Origin: Catenulispora pinisilvae
GTDB taxonomy: Bacteria; Actinomycetota; Actinomycetes; Streptomycetales; Catenulisporaceae
Direction: 5' to 3'
Assembly: GCF_015356865.1 (NCBI RefSeq)
Contig: NZ_JAAFZA010000003.1
Location: 62,001-126,000, forward strand
Length of the DNA: 64,000 bases
Shown here one piece after another: positions 26,676-35,289 of this stretch (position 1 is the stretch's first letter; each line of letters begins with the position of its first letter). The notes beneath the pieces are model-generated. The model made no database searches, was not told the origin of the DNA, and saw only the letters and a program-made list of their open reading frames with translations. Position numbers and translations under genes: made by a program.

Positions 26676-26892
26676 TCAGTGGCTTCTCACAAGGATATAG
26701 ACAATCACCACTTCAAAGATCGGGATGACGACGGCGTCGGTGGCTCGCAACCTGCGAAACCCGTTTGTTCCAACGGTGACCGGGATCAGCAGCATCACCA
26801 CATAGATCGCCAAAAAGCCGCACGGGTGCAATCGCGAGCATCCCGCTCCGCACTTCCTTCGGTGACATATGGTGCTGCGCGCTGATCTCCAT
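26676..26892 (-). pseudogene. Small membrane protein, apparently frameshifted
   Basis: ATG 26892 has an excellent ribosome site (GAGGGGG, 7 bases away) and reads MEISAQHHMSPKEVRSGMLA before losing membrane character. One frame over, from about 26822 to the stop at 26676, a two-helix segment reads FLAIYVVMLLIPVTVGTNGF and DAVVIPIFEVVIVYILVRSH. A single-base indel near 26820 would join them into a protein of about 70 residues. Family not recognised. Confidence 0.4.
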
Positions 26893-27024
26893 ACCCGAAC
26901 CCCCTCGTCACGAACTGCGGCCCATGACACACCAGCCTGGTCAGCCACGGTAAGACAGCCAACGGTGCCTCTACCCCGGGCGCCGGACGGGGGCATGCGA
27001 CGACGCATCGTCGATGAGGCCTGC

Positions 27025-27315
27025 CTACAACCCTCTGAGATGTGGGTTGACATGGACGATTGGCTTCTGGCTAGCCATCTGTACCAGGCTCGGCTCGTCA
27101 GCCTCTGCGTTGTTCATTAGAGCATTGAGTTTCCCCTTGAGCCCGCCCCAGTCGTTCTGTCGCCACAAGTCGGCCGGCGGTCCGCCCCACGTGTCCGGAC
27201 CGCACAACTTCTCGACGTCAGCGATCGCGTTGCGGATGTTCGTGAACAACCTGTTGACCGTTTCCATGTCGGCTTGGCACTGCGGTCCCTGCGTACCGTC
27301 GGGGGGCGGGGTCAT
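27025..27315 (-). CDS. WXG100-like small secreted-type protein
   Basis: 96 residues from ATG 27315, which overlaps the lipoprotein stop (ATGA). Two helices flank a Trp-Gly turn: ADMETVNRLFTNIRNAIADV, then DTWGGPPADLWRQNDWGGLK. Length and helix-WxG-helix layout fit the ESX/WXG100 class of proteins exported by type VII secretion, though the turn is longer than usual. It shares the string GGPPAD with the lipoprotein encoded upstream. Third gene of the cassette starting at 30297. Confidence 0.6.
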   Translation of the reverse strand: MTPPPDGTQGPQCQADMETVNRLFTNIRNAIADVEKLCGPDTWGGPPADLWRQNDWGGLKGKLNALMNNAEADEPSLVQMASQKPIVHVNPHLRGL

Positions 27316-28187
27316 GATGTGGCCTTCAAATTGATCGAGGTGGGTTGGGTTGTCAATTGTTTGGCGATTTGTGCGTCTGTCGCTCCACACAGATGGTTCC
27401 CTGCGACCACGTCGTACTCGACGAGTGCGGAAAAATAGCCGGCAGACGGATTACTCGCGTTCGCCGCCCACTGCGCGTATTCGGAATTGATGCTGATCGA
27501 GCCAGGGGTCAGCTGACCACTCTTCAACCAGCTCGCGTCAGCTGGGGGGCCACCTGCCGAGCCCTGCTTCATCCATCCGGTGAAAATCGCCGACTGGCCC
27601 ACAACCGCTGCCACATAGTTGTCGACCCCTGTCCAACCCAGCGTCGCTGGAAAAGACCCGCGGCTGCCGTCGGGCATCGGGAGACCTGCCCGGCACACGA
27701 AGTCAAACAAGGAGACAGCTGGCCGCGGTGTGGCGGTGGTAGACGAGGCACTACAGATGTAGTCACTGCGGGTTGAGGCTTCCCAGTCCTCCAGTGGCTT
27801 GAGATAGGCCTGGACCGTGGCGTCCGCCGTCCACGTCCGGAAAACCGGGCTTGTCGCAGCCGTCGCGGGATCGATGAGCCCGTTGACCAACCAGGTGGCG
27901 CCAGCTGGCGGGCCGCCGGGCTCGCCTTGCCGCAAGTGTCCCTGATACAACGCCGCCTGAAGCAGGATCGTCCGGGTGTAATCCTGCAGCGCAGTCCATC
28001 CAGCATCGTTGCACGCGACGTCGGCGAGTGTCGCGTTGTCAAGGATTGCACTCGGCTTCGGCCGCGATGCGGGCTCGGACGATCCGCATCCGCTGAGGGT
28101 CAGAAGAGCACCGACCGCGGCCACTGCAATTTTACGAGTGGGACGTGCCTGTCGGCGCCCCTTGTGCTGGTCCATCGGCCTCGTCAT
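27312..28187 (-). CDS. Lipoprotein with two internal repeats
   Basis: 291 residues from ATG 28187 (AAGG upstream). Lipobox TLSGC near residue 34. After the signal, two related halves can be aligned: GEPGGPPAGATWLVNGLIDP ending with DYICSASS, and GSAGGPPADASWLKSGQLTP ending with NHLCGATD. Each holds one cysteine near its end. This suggests an internal duplication of a domain of about 110 residues exposed outside the membrane. Family not recognised. It begins 10 bp after the large gene at 28198 and is translationally coupled to the WXG100-like gene. Confidence 0.7.
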   Translation of the reverse strand: MTRPMDQHKGRRQARPTRKIAVAAVGALLTLSGCGSSEPASRPKPSAILDNATLADVACNDAGWTALQDYTRTILLQAALYQGHLRQGEPGGPPAGATWLVNGLIDPATAATSPVFRTWTADATVQAYLKPLEDWEASTRSDYICSASSTTATPRPAVSLFDFVCRAGLPMPDGSRGSFPATLGWTGVDNYVAAVVGQSAIFTGWMKQGSAGGPPADASWLKSGQLTPGSISINSEYAQWAANASNPSAGYFSALVEYDVVAGNHLCGATDAQIAKQLTTQPTSINLKATS

Positions 28188-28197
28188 TGGGTACGCC

Positions 28198-30297
28198 TTA
28201 AGGATTGTTGCCGAACTGGGAATCGCCCGGATTCGTCAGGCTAGTGATGTTCGTGAAGGCCTGCGACGCGAGGCCGTCGTACGGCTTGAGGGCGGCCACG
28301 GTGGACTGATTGTTCAACACCCAGGCTTGAAACGACCCATCGACCTTGCTAGGCAGGATTTTGCCGTTCTGATACCACGGCGCCCCCTGAGGCGGAGGTA
28401 CCGTGATCTTGCCGGTGTCCATCAGCGCCTGCAAGGCCGGCACTTGCATCGACTGCCAGGCGGCTTCCCGCTGTGCCTGAGTCACGTCGCTCGCCTTTTG
28501 TGCGTTGTTTGTGGGCTGGGTCCCGACCTTGTTGGCCCAGAACGGCGCCATGAACCCAGTGAACGCCTGCCCCAGCCCCAGCGGCACCCCGTCCAGCGGG
28601 ACGTTCCCCGCAGCTCCGGTGATCGCGTTGACGTAGGCCTGGTCAGCGGCATTGGCACTAGCCGCAGCCTGGTCTTGAGACTGGGCGTTGTAGTAGGCCG
28701 CTGCGTGCTGTGTGCTGAAGGAGATCCCGAGGAGTGCCGCGTACTCGTCGTAAGAGGGGTTCGGGTCCTTCCCAACCAGGCTTTGACGCACGGCGCCGTA
28801 AGCACCCGCCTGGATCGCAGTGTTGAAGATGTTCACGTTGCCACCGTCAGCGAACGCCTCGGCCAGCAGACCGTTGATCTGGCCCTGGTTAACCGTCAGC
28901 ACCCACTGCCCGTCGGACAGCCTGGTCACAGTCGGATTCTGATCCGTACCAGCCGCCGTCTGGGGTGTGACGTTCGCTGACCGCGCCAAGTCATCGAGAT
29001 AGGTACCGGCCACGTTATCCAGCGCGTCGGAAATCTCCGGAGGTGCCGAGCGCTGCATCGACGGGCTTTTCTTGTCCGTGATATACAGCGCCTGCGCCGC
29101 CTGCATGACGTTGAGGGCCGCCAACGCCGAGTTCTGCCCGTTCGGGTCGCCGCCCCGGTACTGCGTGGCGAGGGTGATGAGTTGCCCTGGGAAGTACGCG
29201 TCGGAGGATCCATCGAAGTTGTCACTTGTCCACTGGTTGCTCACCAGCGCCTTGGCATTGTCCAGCCCGTGCGCTGGATCGGACAACAAACCGGTGGCCG
29301 CGCCCTGGTTGTCGCTGATCGCCTGTAGAACGGCCAGCGTGGGGTCGTTCATCTTTATGTCGGCAATGATCGCGGCGTTGCTCGACGAGTCGATATTGCC
29401 CTTCGGCGCGAAACCTAGCGAGTTGTACCACGCGTCGCCAGGATTGTTGAAGGTTGCCGGCATCCCCTCCACGTCGAGCCCATCTGGGTAGTCGACGCCG
29501 GGACGCTGTGTCACCGTCCCCCGCCACTTCAGCACCGATGTGCCTACGGCATCCAAGAGCCCGGGGTCCCACCGCGACCCCATCGGCCCGTTCGCCAGCA
29601 GCTGGCTCATCGACCACATGTCGTTGTTAGGCGGGTCGCTCAGTATGCTTTTGTAATCGCCGATGTCCATATTTCCGTCGGCCGCCGAGCTCGTCGCGGC
29701 CTGGACGGCTGACGCGTAACGACTGACGATCTCCTGGGAGTCGCTGCTCAAGACGGCGCCGTACGAGGTGGTCCCATCCTCCTGATGCAGCGCGCGGGCG
29801 ACCTGGGTCGAGCCCGCAAGACCGCCGGCCTTCATGAACGCCTGCAGGTATGTTGGGTCGTCCTGGTTGTCGGCCAGATCTTGAGAGATCTGGCCGATGA
29901 CGGCCCGGGATCCGGGGTCCTTGGGATTGGCCAACGCCTGTTGAAACGCGACGGTCTGGTCCTTAGCGGCCTCGGCGATCGCCTGGTCCTGAGTGTCCCA
30001 CGGCAACTGGATCATGGGCGAGGCAGCGAAGGCACTCCCGTTCAGGCCCGCCGAGCCCACGCCGAAACCGCCGCCCAGTTTCTGCAGTTGCTGGGCCCGG
30101 TCCGCACGGCCGGCCGCCGCCGTCGCGACATCCTGCAGCTCATTGATGATCGCGGGAAGACCGTCCGCGGACCACGAACCCCAAGATTGCAGCAGCGTGC
30201 GCGCCGTCATGCCGTCACTGCGCAGCGCGTCGACAAGCGCTTGGAGCTTTGCAGCCAGTGAAGCCAGGCGGTGTGGATCACAACTCACGAACGCCAT
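28198..30297 (-). CDS. Large protein with WXG100-like N-terminus, function unknown
   Basis: 699 residues. ATG 30297 is chosen for GGGGGA five bases upstream. The first 100 residues look like an ESX substrate hairpin: PHRLASLAAKLQALVDALRS, SWGSWSADGLPAIINELQDV, with a Trp-x-x-Trp turn. The rest is mostly helical, rich in Gln, Asn and Asp, without a signal peptide, membrane helix or known catalytic motif (for example QQALANPKDPGSRAVIGQIS, AIIADIKMNDPTLAVLQAIS). It may be a DUF6571-type actinobacterial protein, which I cannot confirm. First gene of a three-gene unit with the lipoprotein and the small WXG100-like protein. Codon use is less GC3-rich than in the flanks. Confidence 0.7.
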   Translation of the reverse strand: MAFVSCDPHRLASLAAKLQALVDALRSDGMTARTLLQSWGSWSADGLPAIINELQDVATAAAGRADRAQQLQKLGGGFGVGSAGLNGSAFAASPMIQLPWDTQDQAIAEAAKDQTVAFQQALANPKDPGSRAVIGQISQDLADNQDDPTYLQAFMKAGGLAGSTQVARALHQEDGTTSYGAVLSSDSQEIVSRYASAVQAATSSAADGNMDIGDYKSILSDPPNNDMWSMSQLLANGPMGSRWDPGLLDAVGTSVLKWRGTVTQRPGVDYPDGLDVEGMPATFNNPGDAWYNSLGFAPKGNIDSSSNAAIIADIKMNDPTLAVLQAISDNQGAATGLLSDPAHGLDNAKALVSNQWTSDNFDGSSDAYFPGQLITLATQYRGGDPNGQNSALAALNVMQAAQALYITDKKSPSMQRSAPPEISDALDNVAGTYLDDLARSANVTPQTAAGTDQNPTVTRLSDGQWVLTVNQGQINGLLAEAFADGGNVNIFNTAIQAGAYGAVRQSLVGKDPNPSYDEYAALLGISFSTQHAAAYYNAQSQDQAAASANAADQAYVNAITGAAGNVPLDGVPLGLGQAFTGFMAPFWANKVGTQPTNNAQKASDVTQAQREAAWQSMQVPALQALMDTGKITVPPPQGAPWYQNGKILPSKVDGSFQAWVLNNQSTVAALKPYDGLASQAFTNITSLTNPGDSQFGNNP

Positions 30298-30935
30298 GTC
30301 ATCCCCCGGTAATTTGTATGACCAGTGCAACATATCATCGTAATCTGAGACGTAACCACGGTAGACGACACCGCACGTCGGAGGATGGCCGCCGTTGAGC
30401 TGATGAGAAATAGTGAACTGGATCGGCGGGTTGTCGGAATATCGAAGACTCCCGCATCAGCAAGGCGTAGGAGGAGTTGGACGCCACCAACGAACGGCTG
30501 GCCAAGCCACCCGTGGCGGACGTGGCGAACGTCCACCGCATGGGCATGTCCATAGTCGGGCGCCCGGCCGCCACAGCGCAGTGCCTCTTGAGCTTGCTCA
30601 TCGCGCGTTCTACCTCATGGGTGGCCAGCTGGCGCGGCAAATCTCTGCGATCAGCTCGCCAGTCGGCGGCGGGACCAAGCAGATCCACTGTATGCCTGGA
30701 GACGCTGCGGGGAGGTCGTCCTAATCGGCACCAACCCCTTGATCTACTCAACCGGAACCAAGCGCACGGCGACGATCACCTGGGGCGGCTTCGGCGCCAG
30801 CCGGCTCTGCGGGGGCGAGCTGAGCAAGGCGCCGCTCAAGGCGCAGAGTCAGGTCGGCGGCCTTGCGAGCCAGGCTGTCCGATGATTCCTTGACCTTCTC
30901 GCCGATCCGCTCTCGCTCGGCTGCCAGGCGGCTAC

Positions 30936-31195
30936 ACCGCGCGCGTGCAGGAGTGCATCCGCTTCTACCGTGCCCTCGGGCTGGACTTCACCTCAGAACA
31001 GCCCGGCGTTGGCCCGGAGCACTGCGTCGCCGTCTTCGCCGACGGCACTGTCTTCGAGATCTATCCGCCGCGTGATGGCCAAACGACAGGGCCCCTTCGG
31101 CTCGGCCTGACGCTCACGCCGTCGCAGAACAGGGCCCTCATCGCGTCCGGGACGTGCACGCTCGCCGGCCCGTGCGGCCGCAGAGTAGTTGTCAA
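30936..31195 (+). pseudogene. VOC (glyoxalase/bleomycin-resistance-like) family fragment
   Basis: CIRFYRALGLDFTSEQPGVG followed by PEHCVAVFADGTVFEIYPPR matches the first half of a VOC metal-binding fold, where the metal-ligand His of PEHY and Glu of LEIYP sit. The extreme N-terminus and most of the second half are missing; a GRRVVV tail remains. No start or ribosome site. Confidence 0.55.
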
Positions 31196-31213
31196 ATCCT
31201 GTGTATCACTTAG

Positions 31214-31419
31214 CCCGTCTGATGCGGTCGGGAGCCTGCGGGGCTGCGTGGGGTGGTGGGGGTTGAGGCGAGTCTGTCAACGCCGAATCCGCTGATCAGG
31301 AGTCGTTCTTTGCGGTTGCCGGTGAGGAGCTGGGTCCAGTCGACGAAGCCTCCGTCGCCGATTTCCAGTTCGTGGTCGGCGATCTCGGCGTAGACCTTGA
31401 AGCACAGGCCCGTGTTTAG
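31214..31419 (-). pseudogene. C-terminal fragment of an unidentified conserved protein
   Basis: The minus strand reads GLCFKVYAEIADHELEIGDG then GFVDWTQLLTGNRKERLLIS before a stop near 31214. The string is well-ordered and not low-complexity, so it looks like real coding sequence cut from a longer gene; a stop (TAG/TAA region) lies just upstream. Family not named. Confidence 0.4.
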
Positions 31420-31580
31420 CCGTGCCCGCTGGTCCGGTCGGGATCTTCGAGCACGTGGACGTCAGGTAGCCCGGCAAGTTATTGGCACAGAATCCGTGCC
31501 CTGATCTGGTTGCCTACGGTCCGGTATCCTATGATCGCGTTCGGTCGATGATGGGATTGCGACGACGGGGGTGCCGACTG

Positions 31581-32306
31581 ATGCTGATTAGGCGCGACAA
31601 GGTTCTGATGATGGCGGTTGCAGCCGTCATCCTGCCGGTGGCGGCGTGCGGTTCCTCGCAGCCGGCAGCGAAGATCACCCCCGGCCCCGGTGGGGGCACG
31701 ACCACTGCGTCTGCGTCCCCGACTACTTCGGCGACCTCGACTGTGCCGACCGCTTCGACGTCTTCCGCGGCGCCGACGAGCAACAGTTCCCCCGCGGCTG
31801 CGGGCGGGCTGCCGGATCTGACGCTGCCGCCGGATGTCACACTCCAGTTCAACCTGCCGAAGACCGGCGATGCGGCGAAGGACGGCGCGTTGCAGGGTCT
31901 CGTCCAGGAGGAGGAGGCCCAGTTCAAGGCGACCGAGCTCGGGGTCAGCAGCGGTCCGATCGTGGACGACTTCGACATTCAGGACGCGAACAACAGCATC
32001 AAGGCGCTCCTGATCCTCCAGCAGCGCAAGGGAGAGACCGTCACCGGCACGAACATCTACTACGACTGGAAGTTCCCAGAAGTGGATCCCGGTGAAAAAT
32101 CAATGCAGATCACCTTCTGCGAAGACGAGAACAAGTTCCTCAGCAAGAGCCGTACGACAGGTCAGGCCCTCCCTCAGCAGACTGGGCTGGCACAGATCTA
32201 CAGCTTCAAGGTGGACATGCTTCTCGATCACGATGGGCGGTGGAAAGCCTCCTACTACACTTGGAAAGCAGGGGACGCGGGATGCCAGGCAGCCGAAGGG
32301 CACTGA
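31581..32306 (+). CDS. Putative lipoprotein
   Basis: 241 residues from ATG 31581. Signal with lipobox PVAACG, then a 60-residue Thr/Ser/Ala/Pro spacer (TTTASASPTTSATSTVPTAS) and a compact domain of about 150 residues (LTLPPDVTLQFNLPKTGDAA, IKALLILQQRKGETVTGTNI, YSFKVDMLLDHDGRWKASYY). The domain resembles NTF2/Cystatin-like extracytoplasmic folds by strand pattern only. The next gene starts 25 bp before its stop, so the two are coupled. Confidence 0.7.
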   Translation: MLIRRDKVLMMAVAAVILPVAACGSSQPAAKITPGPGGGTTTASASPTTSATSTVPTASTSSAAPTSNSSPAAAGGLPDLTLPPDVTLQFNLPKTGDAAKDGALQGLVQEEEAQFKATELGVSSGPIVDDFDIQDANNSIKALLILQQRKGETVTGTNIYYDWKFPEVDPGEKSMQITFCEDENKFLSKSRTTGQALPQQTGLAQIYSFKVDMLLDHDGRWKASYYTWKAGDAGCQAAEGH

Positions 32307-33280
32307 CCGGCCTCGCTGCGGTCATGGCAACCGCCGGTCTTTCCACAGGGACAGCATCTGCATCCGACCACGGCCCGACGCCTTCACCACCGGTGCGCTT
32401 GCATGAAAACCAAGTCACCATCAGCCTGGCCACGACCACCAGCACGCAGTACAAGGATGGCGGTGGCGGGAACACAGGGGTGAATTACAAGGTGCCGCCG
32501 TGCTGGTACCAGCCGGTCCAGCCGCAGGACAGCGCGGCGTCGTTCCAGAAGCTTCTGCAGCAGTACAACTTCGACGAGCACCATACGGATCCAGGCGGTC
32601 AGGGCTGGCCTGATTTCCCTCAGTGGTTGCAGGGCTGGACCGATCAGCTGGCGGCCCACGAGAACGACAAGCCACCGGGTGCGTGGTACGAGTCCGACTG
32701 CACCGACTGGAGCACTTCCGCGGCTCAGGCCTGGGGACAGTCGAACCCTGATTTCCTTTACGTCCCGGCGAACACCGCGCCGGTTGGAGGCGTTCCCACG
32801 ATCACCCCAGCGACGCTGGCCCAGTACGCTCTGGCCTCGACGGTCCTGCCCCCGCCGACGCCGACGTTCAGCCCAGACCCCACGCAGCCCAGCTATGTGA
32901 ATCTCCCCACCTGGGCTTGGCAGTCGGCCGGCAATACGCTCGACCTCACGGCGACGCTCGGCGCGCAATCGGCGACTGTTGTCATGACCCCGACGGCGAT
33001 GACGGTCACCTCGGACGGGCCCACCGCAAGGGGTGTCCCGAACGTGTGCCGACAGGTCGGTACCGTCATCGGGGTCCCCTGGGTACGCGGCGATTCCGAG
33101 CCGACGTCGCCTGGCTGTGGGCTGACATTCACCGCGCCCGGCAACTACGTCGTCCACGCCGACGTCATCTGGCAGATCACCTGGACCTCACCGCAGGTCA
33201 CCGGCGTCCAGACCTTCCCCGACGTTCATATGAACACCGACACGGCGATCACCTCCAAGGAGATCGAAACCATCAACTGA
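32282..33280 (+). CDS. Secreted protein of the actinobacterial LPTW family
   Basis: 332 residues from ATG 32282. Sec signal RALTGLAAVMATAGLSTGTASA-S. The C-terminal part, YVNLPTWAWQSAGNTLDLTA to VHADVIWQITWT, matches a set of secreted actinobacterial proteins with LPTWxW, a GV.N.C cysteine and a final PKD/Ig-like strand region. They are usually encoded beside a lipoprotein, as here. Biochemical role unknown. It overlaps the lipoprotein gene by 25 bp. Confidence 0.7.
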   Translation: MPGSRRALTGLAAVMATAGLSTGTASASDHGPTPSPPVRLHENQVTISLATTTSTQYKDGGGGNTGVNYKVPPCWYQPVQPQDSAASFQKLLQQYNFDEHHTDPGGQGWPDFPQWLQGWTDQLAAHENDKPPGAWYESDCTDWSTSAAQAWGQSNPDFLYVPANTAPVGGVPTITPATLAQYALASTVLPPPTPTFSPDPTQPSYVNLPTWAWQSAGNTLDLTATLGAQSATVVMTPTAMTVTSDGPTARGVPNVCRQVGTVIGVPWVRGDSEPTSPGCGLTFTAPGNYVVHADVIWQITWTSPQVTGVQTFPDVHMNTDTAITSKEIETIN

Positions 33281-33373
33281 GACATCCGGCGGCCCGGCTT
33301 CGCGGCCATGTCTGAGATCCAGTCAAAACGCGATGTTGGCCGCTAACTCCTCGCTTACCAGGCAGGTGGCTTC

Positions 33374-34126
33374 GTGGAGCAGTTCTCTGCGAACGCCTAC
33401 CGCAACAAGATGAAGGGCCTCTCCGGCGCCATCAAGTACGCCATCGAACTCGGCCACCTCAGCGCCAACCCGCTGGACCGGATCACCAAGTCCGCACCGC
33501 GCAAAGGCACCACCATCGACCGCCGCGTCGTCGTCAACCCCGTCCAGGCACGCAAGCTCATCGAAGCAGTAAAGGAACAGGGTCGCGGCCGCACCGGCGC
33601 GCACATGACGGCCTTCTTCGCGATTCTGTACTACGCCGGACTCCGGCCGAGCGAGGCCCTGGCCTTACGAGCCCAGGATTGCACTCTGCCGAAGAAGGGC
33701 TGGGGCGAGCTGTGCTTCGCCGAATCCTCCCCCTACACCGATAAGGCCTGGACCAACGACGGCGGCTACAGCCCACGCAAAGCCCTGAAGCATCGACCAA
33801 AGGATCAGAGCCGCGTTCCGGCCTGCCCGGACCTCGTAAGGATCCTGCGGGTCCACCTGGCCGAATACGGCACCGCCGAAGACGGACGACTGTACGCCCG
33901 CGATGACGGCGAGAAGATCCGCTCCGCCACCTACGCCAAAATCTGGGCCGACACCCGCCGCGACGTTCTCACCAAGGTCCAATACGACTCCCCACTCGGC
34001 AAACGGCCATATGACCTGCGCCACGCCTGCGTATCCACCTACGCCAAATGCGTCGACGGCCAGGAAGCCCTCGCCCGCGAGCGCATCGAACGGGCACTCG
34101 GCTGGAAGGACGACGAGGCGTCGTAG
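33374..34126 (+). pseudogene. Tyrosine recombinase (phage integrase family) with internal deletion
   Basis: 250 readable residues lacking the N-terminal arm domain. The SAM-like end (LSGAIKYAIELGHLSANPLD) and catalytic Arg I (ILYYAGLRPSEALALR) are intact, as is RPYDLRHACVST with the second Arg. The frame then jumps straight to YAKCVDGQEALARERIERAL. In actinobacterial relatives about 25-28 residues, including the AGH box, lie between these parts and the YAKC tyrosine ends the region. Here the AGH block is missing in frame. It should be inactive. It probably mobilised the surrounding island. Confidence 0.8.
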
Positions 34127-34278
34127 AGACGCCGCTGAGCGGCAGATTTTCCGCGCATGTGCCGCGATCTTCAATAAGCCATGATCAAAATCGCGTCCAA
34201 GTGCGACAACGTACTCGAACAAGGATCGCACTAGAAATGGCGCCGACCTGCTGCGCGGGTCATTGACCAGCAGAAAGA

Positions 34279-34298
34279 GGTTCCCCGAATGGGGAACC
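34279..34298. repeat. Perfect inverted repeat GGTTCCCC-GAAT-GGGGAACC
   Basis: 8-bp arms around GAAT, 150 bp after the recombinase remnant and next to the end of the truncated DUF1634-like frame. It could be a recombination core or a hairpin terminator. No second copy was found near 25.3 kb. Confidence 0.6.
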
Positions 34299-34299
34299 A

Positions 34300-34411
34300 G
34301 AACGCTCGTTCGTAGGGCGCGTGCGGCCTTTGCAGCGTGTGCGGTCTGCGTGGCCTGCACCGTCGGTCCGGTCTGCGCGGCCGGTGCCGTCGACACCTCG
34401 TCCGGCGTCAC
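34300..34411 (-). pseudogene. Truncated start of a DUF1634-like gene coupled to TauE
   Basis: GTG at 34411 overlaps the TauE stop as GTGA and opens VTPDEVSTAPAAQTGPTVQA then TQTAHAAKAARALRTSV, a Thr/Ala/Gln leader like that of the DUF1634 protein at 24952. After about 37 residues the frame runs into the palindrome and sequence antisense to the recombinase. It looks like the 5' stub of the gene whose body is now 9 kb away. Confidence 0.45.
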
Positions 34412-35289
34412 GGGGCGACGCCCCAGTCGAGCCCGAACGCGTTCGCGGTCATCGGGACGGCCAGCGCCAGAAGGACGCCGGTGAACACGATGCGCAGCCC
34501 GGGGCCGGTGGCGTGAACCAGGGCCCGGGCACCCAGGACCGATCCCGCGAGCGAGCCGAGCACCACCGGGGCGGTCAGGTCGACGTGGAGCGTCCCGGAC
34601 AGGAGGTAGGCGCCGGCTGTCCCGCATGCCGTGGCGCCGATCATCAGGTTGGCCGTCGCGGACGAGGCCTTGATCGGCAACCGCATCGCCGCGTCCATGG
34701 CGGGGATCTTCAGGACGCCGCTTCCTATGCCCAACAGCGCTGACAGGGCCCCGGCGCCGAACATGAGCGTCGCCCCGAGCGGCAGCCGTGCCACCTGGTA
34801 GGAGACCGTCCGTCCGTCGTGGTCGGTGAAGCCGGCGTCCAGTGCGCTGCTTAGCGAATCCCGAAGGGCCGGCTCCGGCGAGTCCAGCGAGTCCAGCGAG
34901 TCCAGCGAGTCTGGCGTGTGGGAGCGTCGGCCGATGATCATCTGGACCGCGGAGACCATCAGGACCGCGGCGAACACCCCGTACAAGGCTCCCTGCGGGA
35001 TGGTCCCGATCAGCAGCACTCCGACGATTGCCCCGGACGTCGTCGCGACTTCCAGCAACACGGCCAGGCGCAGATTCGTCAAACCGGCGGCGAGGAACTG
35101 CGGAGCGCTGGCGCATGAGCAGGCGATCACCGACACCAGACTGACGGCGACCGCGGCCGGGAAGGGGACGTGCGCGACGAGGACGAGGAGGGGCACCACG
35201 AAGATGCCCCCGGCCATCCCCAGCGCGCTGCCCAGGGCGCTGGCCGCCAGGCTCCCGGAGAAGAGCCCTGCGAACAGTGCGACCGTCAC
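34408..35289 (-). CDS. TauE/SafE family anion (sulfite-type) exporter
   Basis: 293 residues from GTG 35289, which overlaps the GntR stop (GTGA). Two halves of four helices each: GLFSGSLAASALGSALGMAG and GIFVVPLLVLVAHVPFPAAV; then GAGALSALLGIGSGVLKIPA and MDAAMRLPIKASSATANLMI. GxGGG-like turns at the starts of both repeats are typical of the family. The central cytoplasmic loop carries a DSL-type tandem repeat (SLDSLDSLDSPEP). It should export sulfite, sulfonate or a carboxylate. Divergent metE hints at sulfur metabolism. Confidence 0.85.
   Translation of the reverse strand: MTVALFAGLFSGSLAASALGSALGMAGGIFVVPLLVLVAHVPFPAAVAVSLVSVIACSCASAPQFLAAGLTNLRLAVLLEVATTSGAIVGVLLIGTIPQGALYGVFAAVLMVSAVQMIIGRRSHTPDSLDSLDSLDSPEPALRDSLSSALDAGFTDHDGRTVSYQVARLPLGATLMFGAGALSALLGIGSGVLKIPAMDAAMRLPIKASSATANLMIGATACGTAGAYLLSGTLHVDLTAPVVLGSLAGSVLGARALVHATGPGLRIVFTGVLLALAVPMTANAFGLDWGVAP
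34880..34915. repeat. Four 9-bp GAGTCCAGC units within the TauE loop
   Basis: Three exact copies and one variant encode Leu-Asp-Ser repeats in the cytoplasmic linker. Length change would add or remove three residues without breaking the frame. Confidence 0.9.

Larger units (their letters stand above)
30298..31580. other. Decayed intergenic stretch with gene fragments
   Basis: About 1.3 kb without an intact gene. Readable remnants are a VOC-family fragment (30936-31195) and the C-terminal end of another protein on the minus strand (31214-31419). The first 500 bases carry nothing recognisable. Confidence 0.6.
25312..34300. mobile_element. Putative degraded genomic island between DUF1634 and TauE
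   Basis: The 9 kb interval holds a broken IS630 transposase, decayed gene fragments, a WXG100-like cassette, two exported proteins and a defective tyrosine recombinase next to a palindrome at 34279. Many codons here are less GC-biased than in flanking genes. The interval separates two genes (TauE and DUF1634) that are normally adjacent. Boundaries are estimated from where the reading frames of those genes break; no clear direct-repeat pair was found. Confidence 0.4.

Noticed and set aside
26676-27053. 125-residue minus-strand frame taken as one intact gene
   Set aside because: Its N-terminal part lacks a ribosome site and is low-complexity; the better start at 26892 is in another frame, so a frameshifted gene is more likely.
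33665-35116. 480-codon minus-strand frame running through the recombinase remnant and TauE
   Set aside because: It is TauE in the wrong frame joined to antisense of the recombinase; only the short stub after 34411 may be real.
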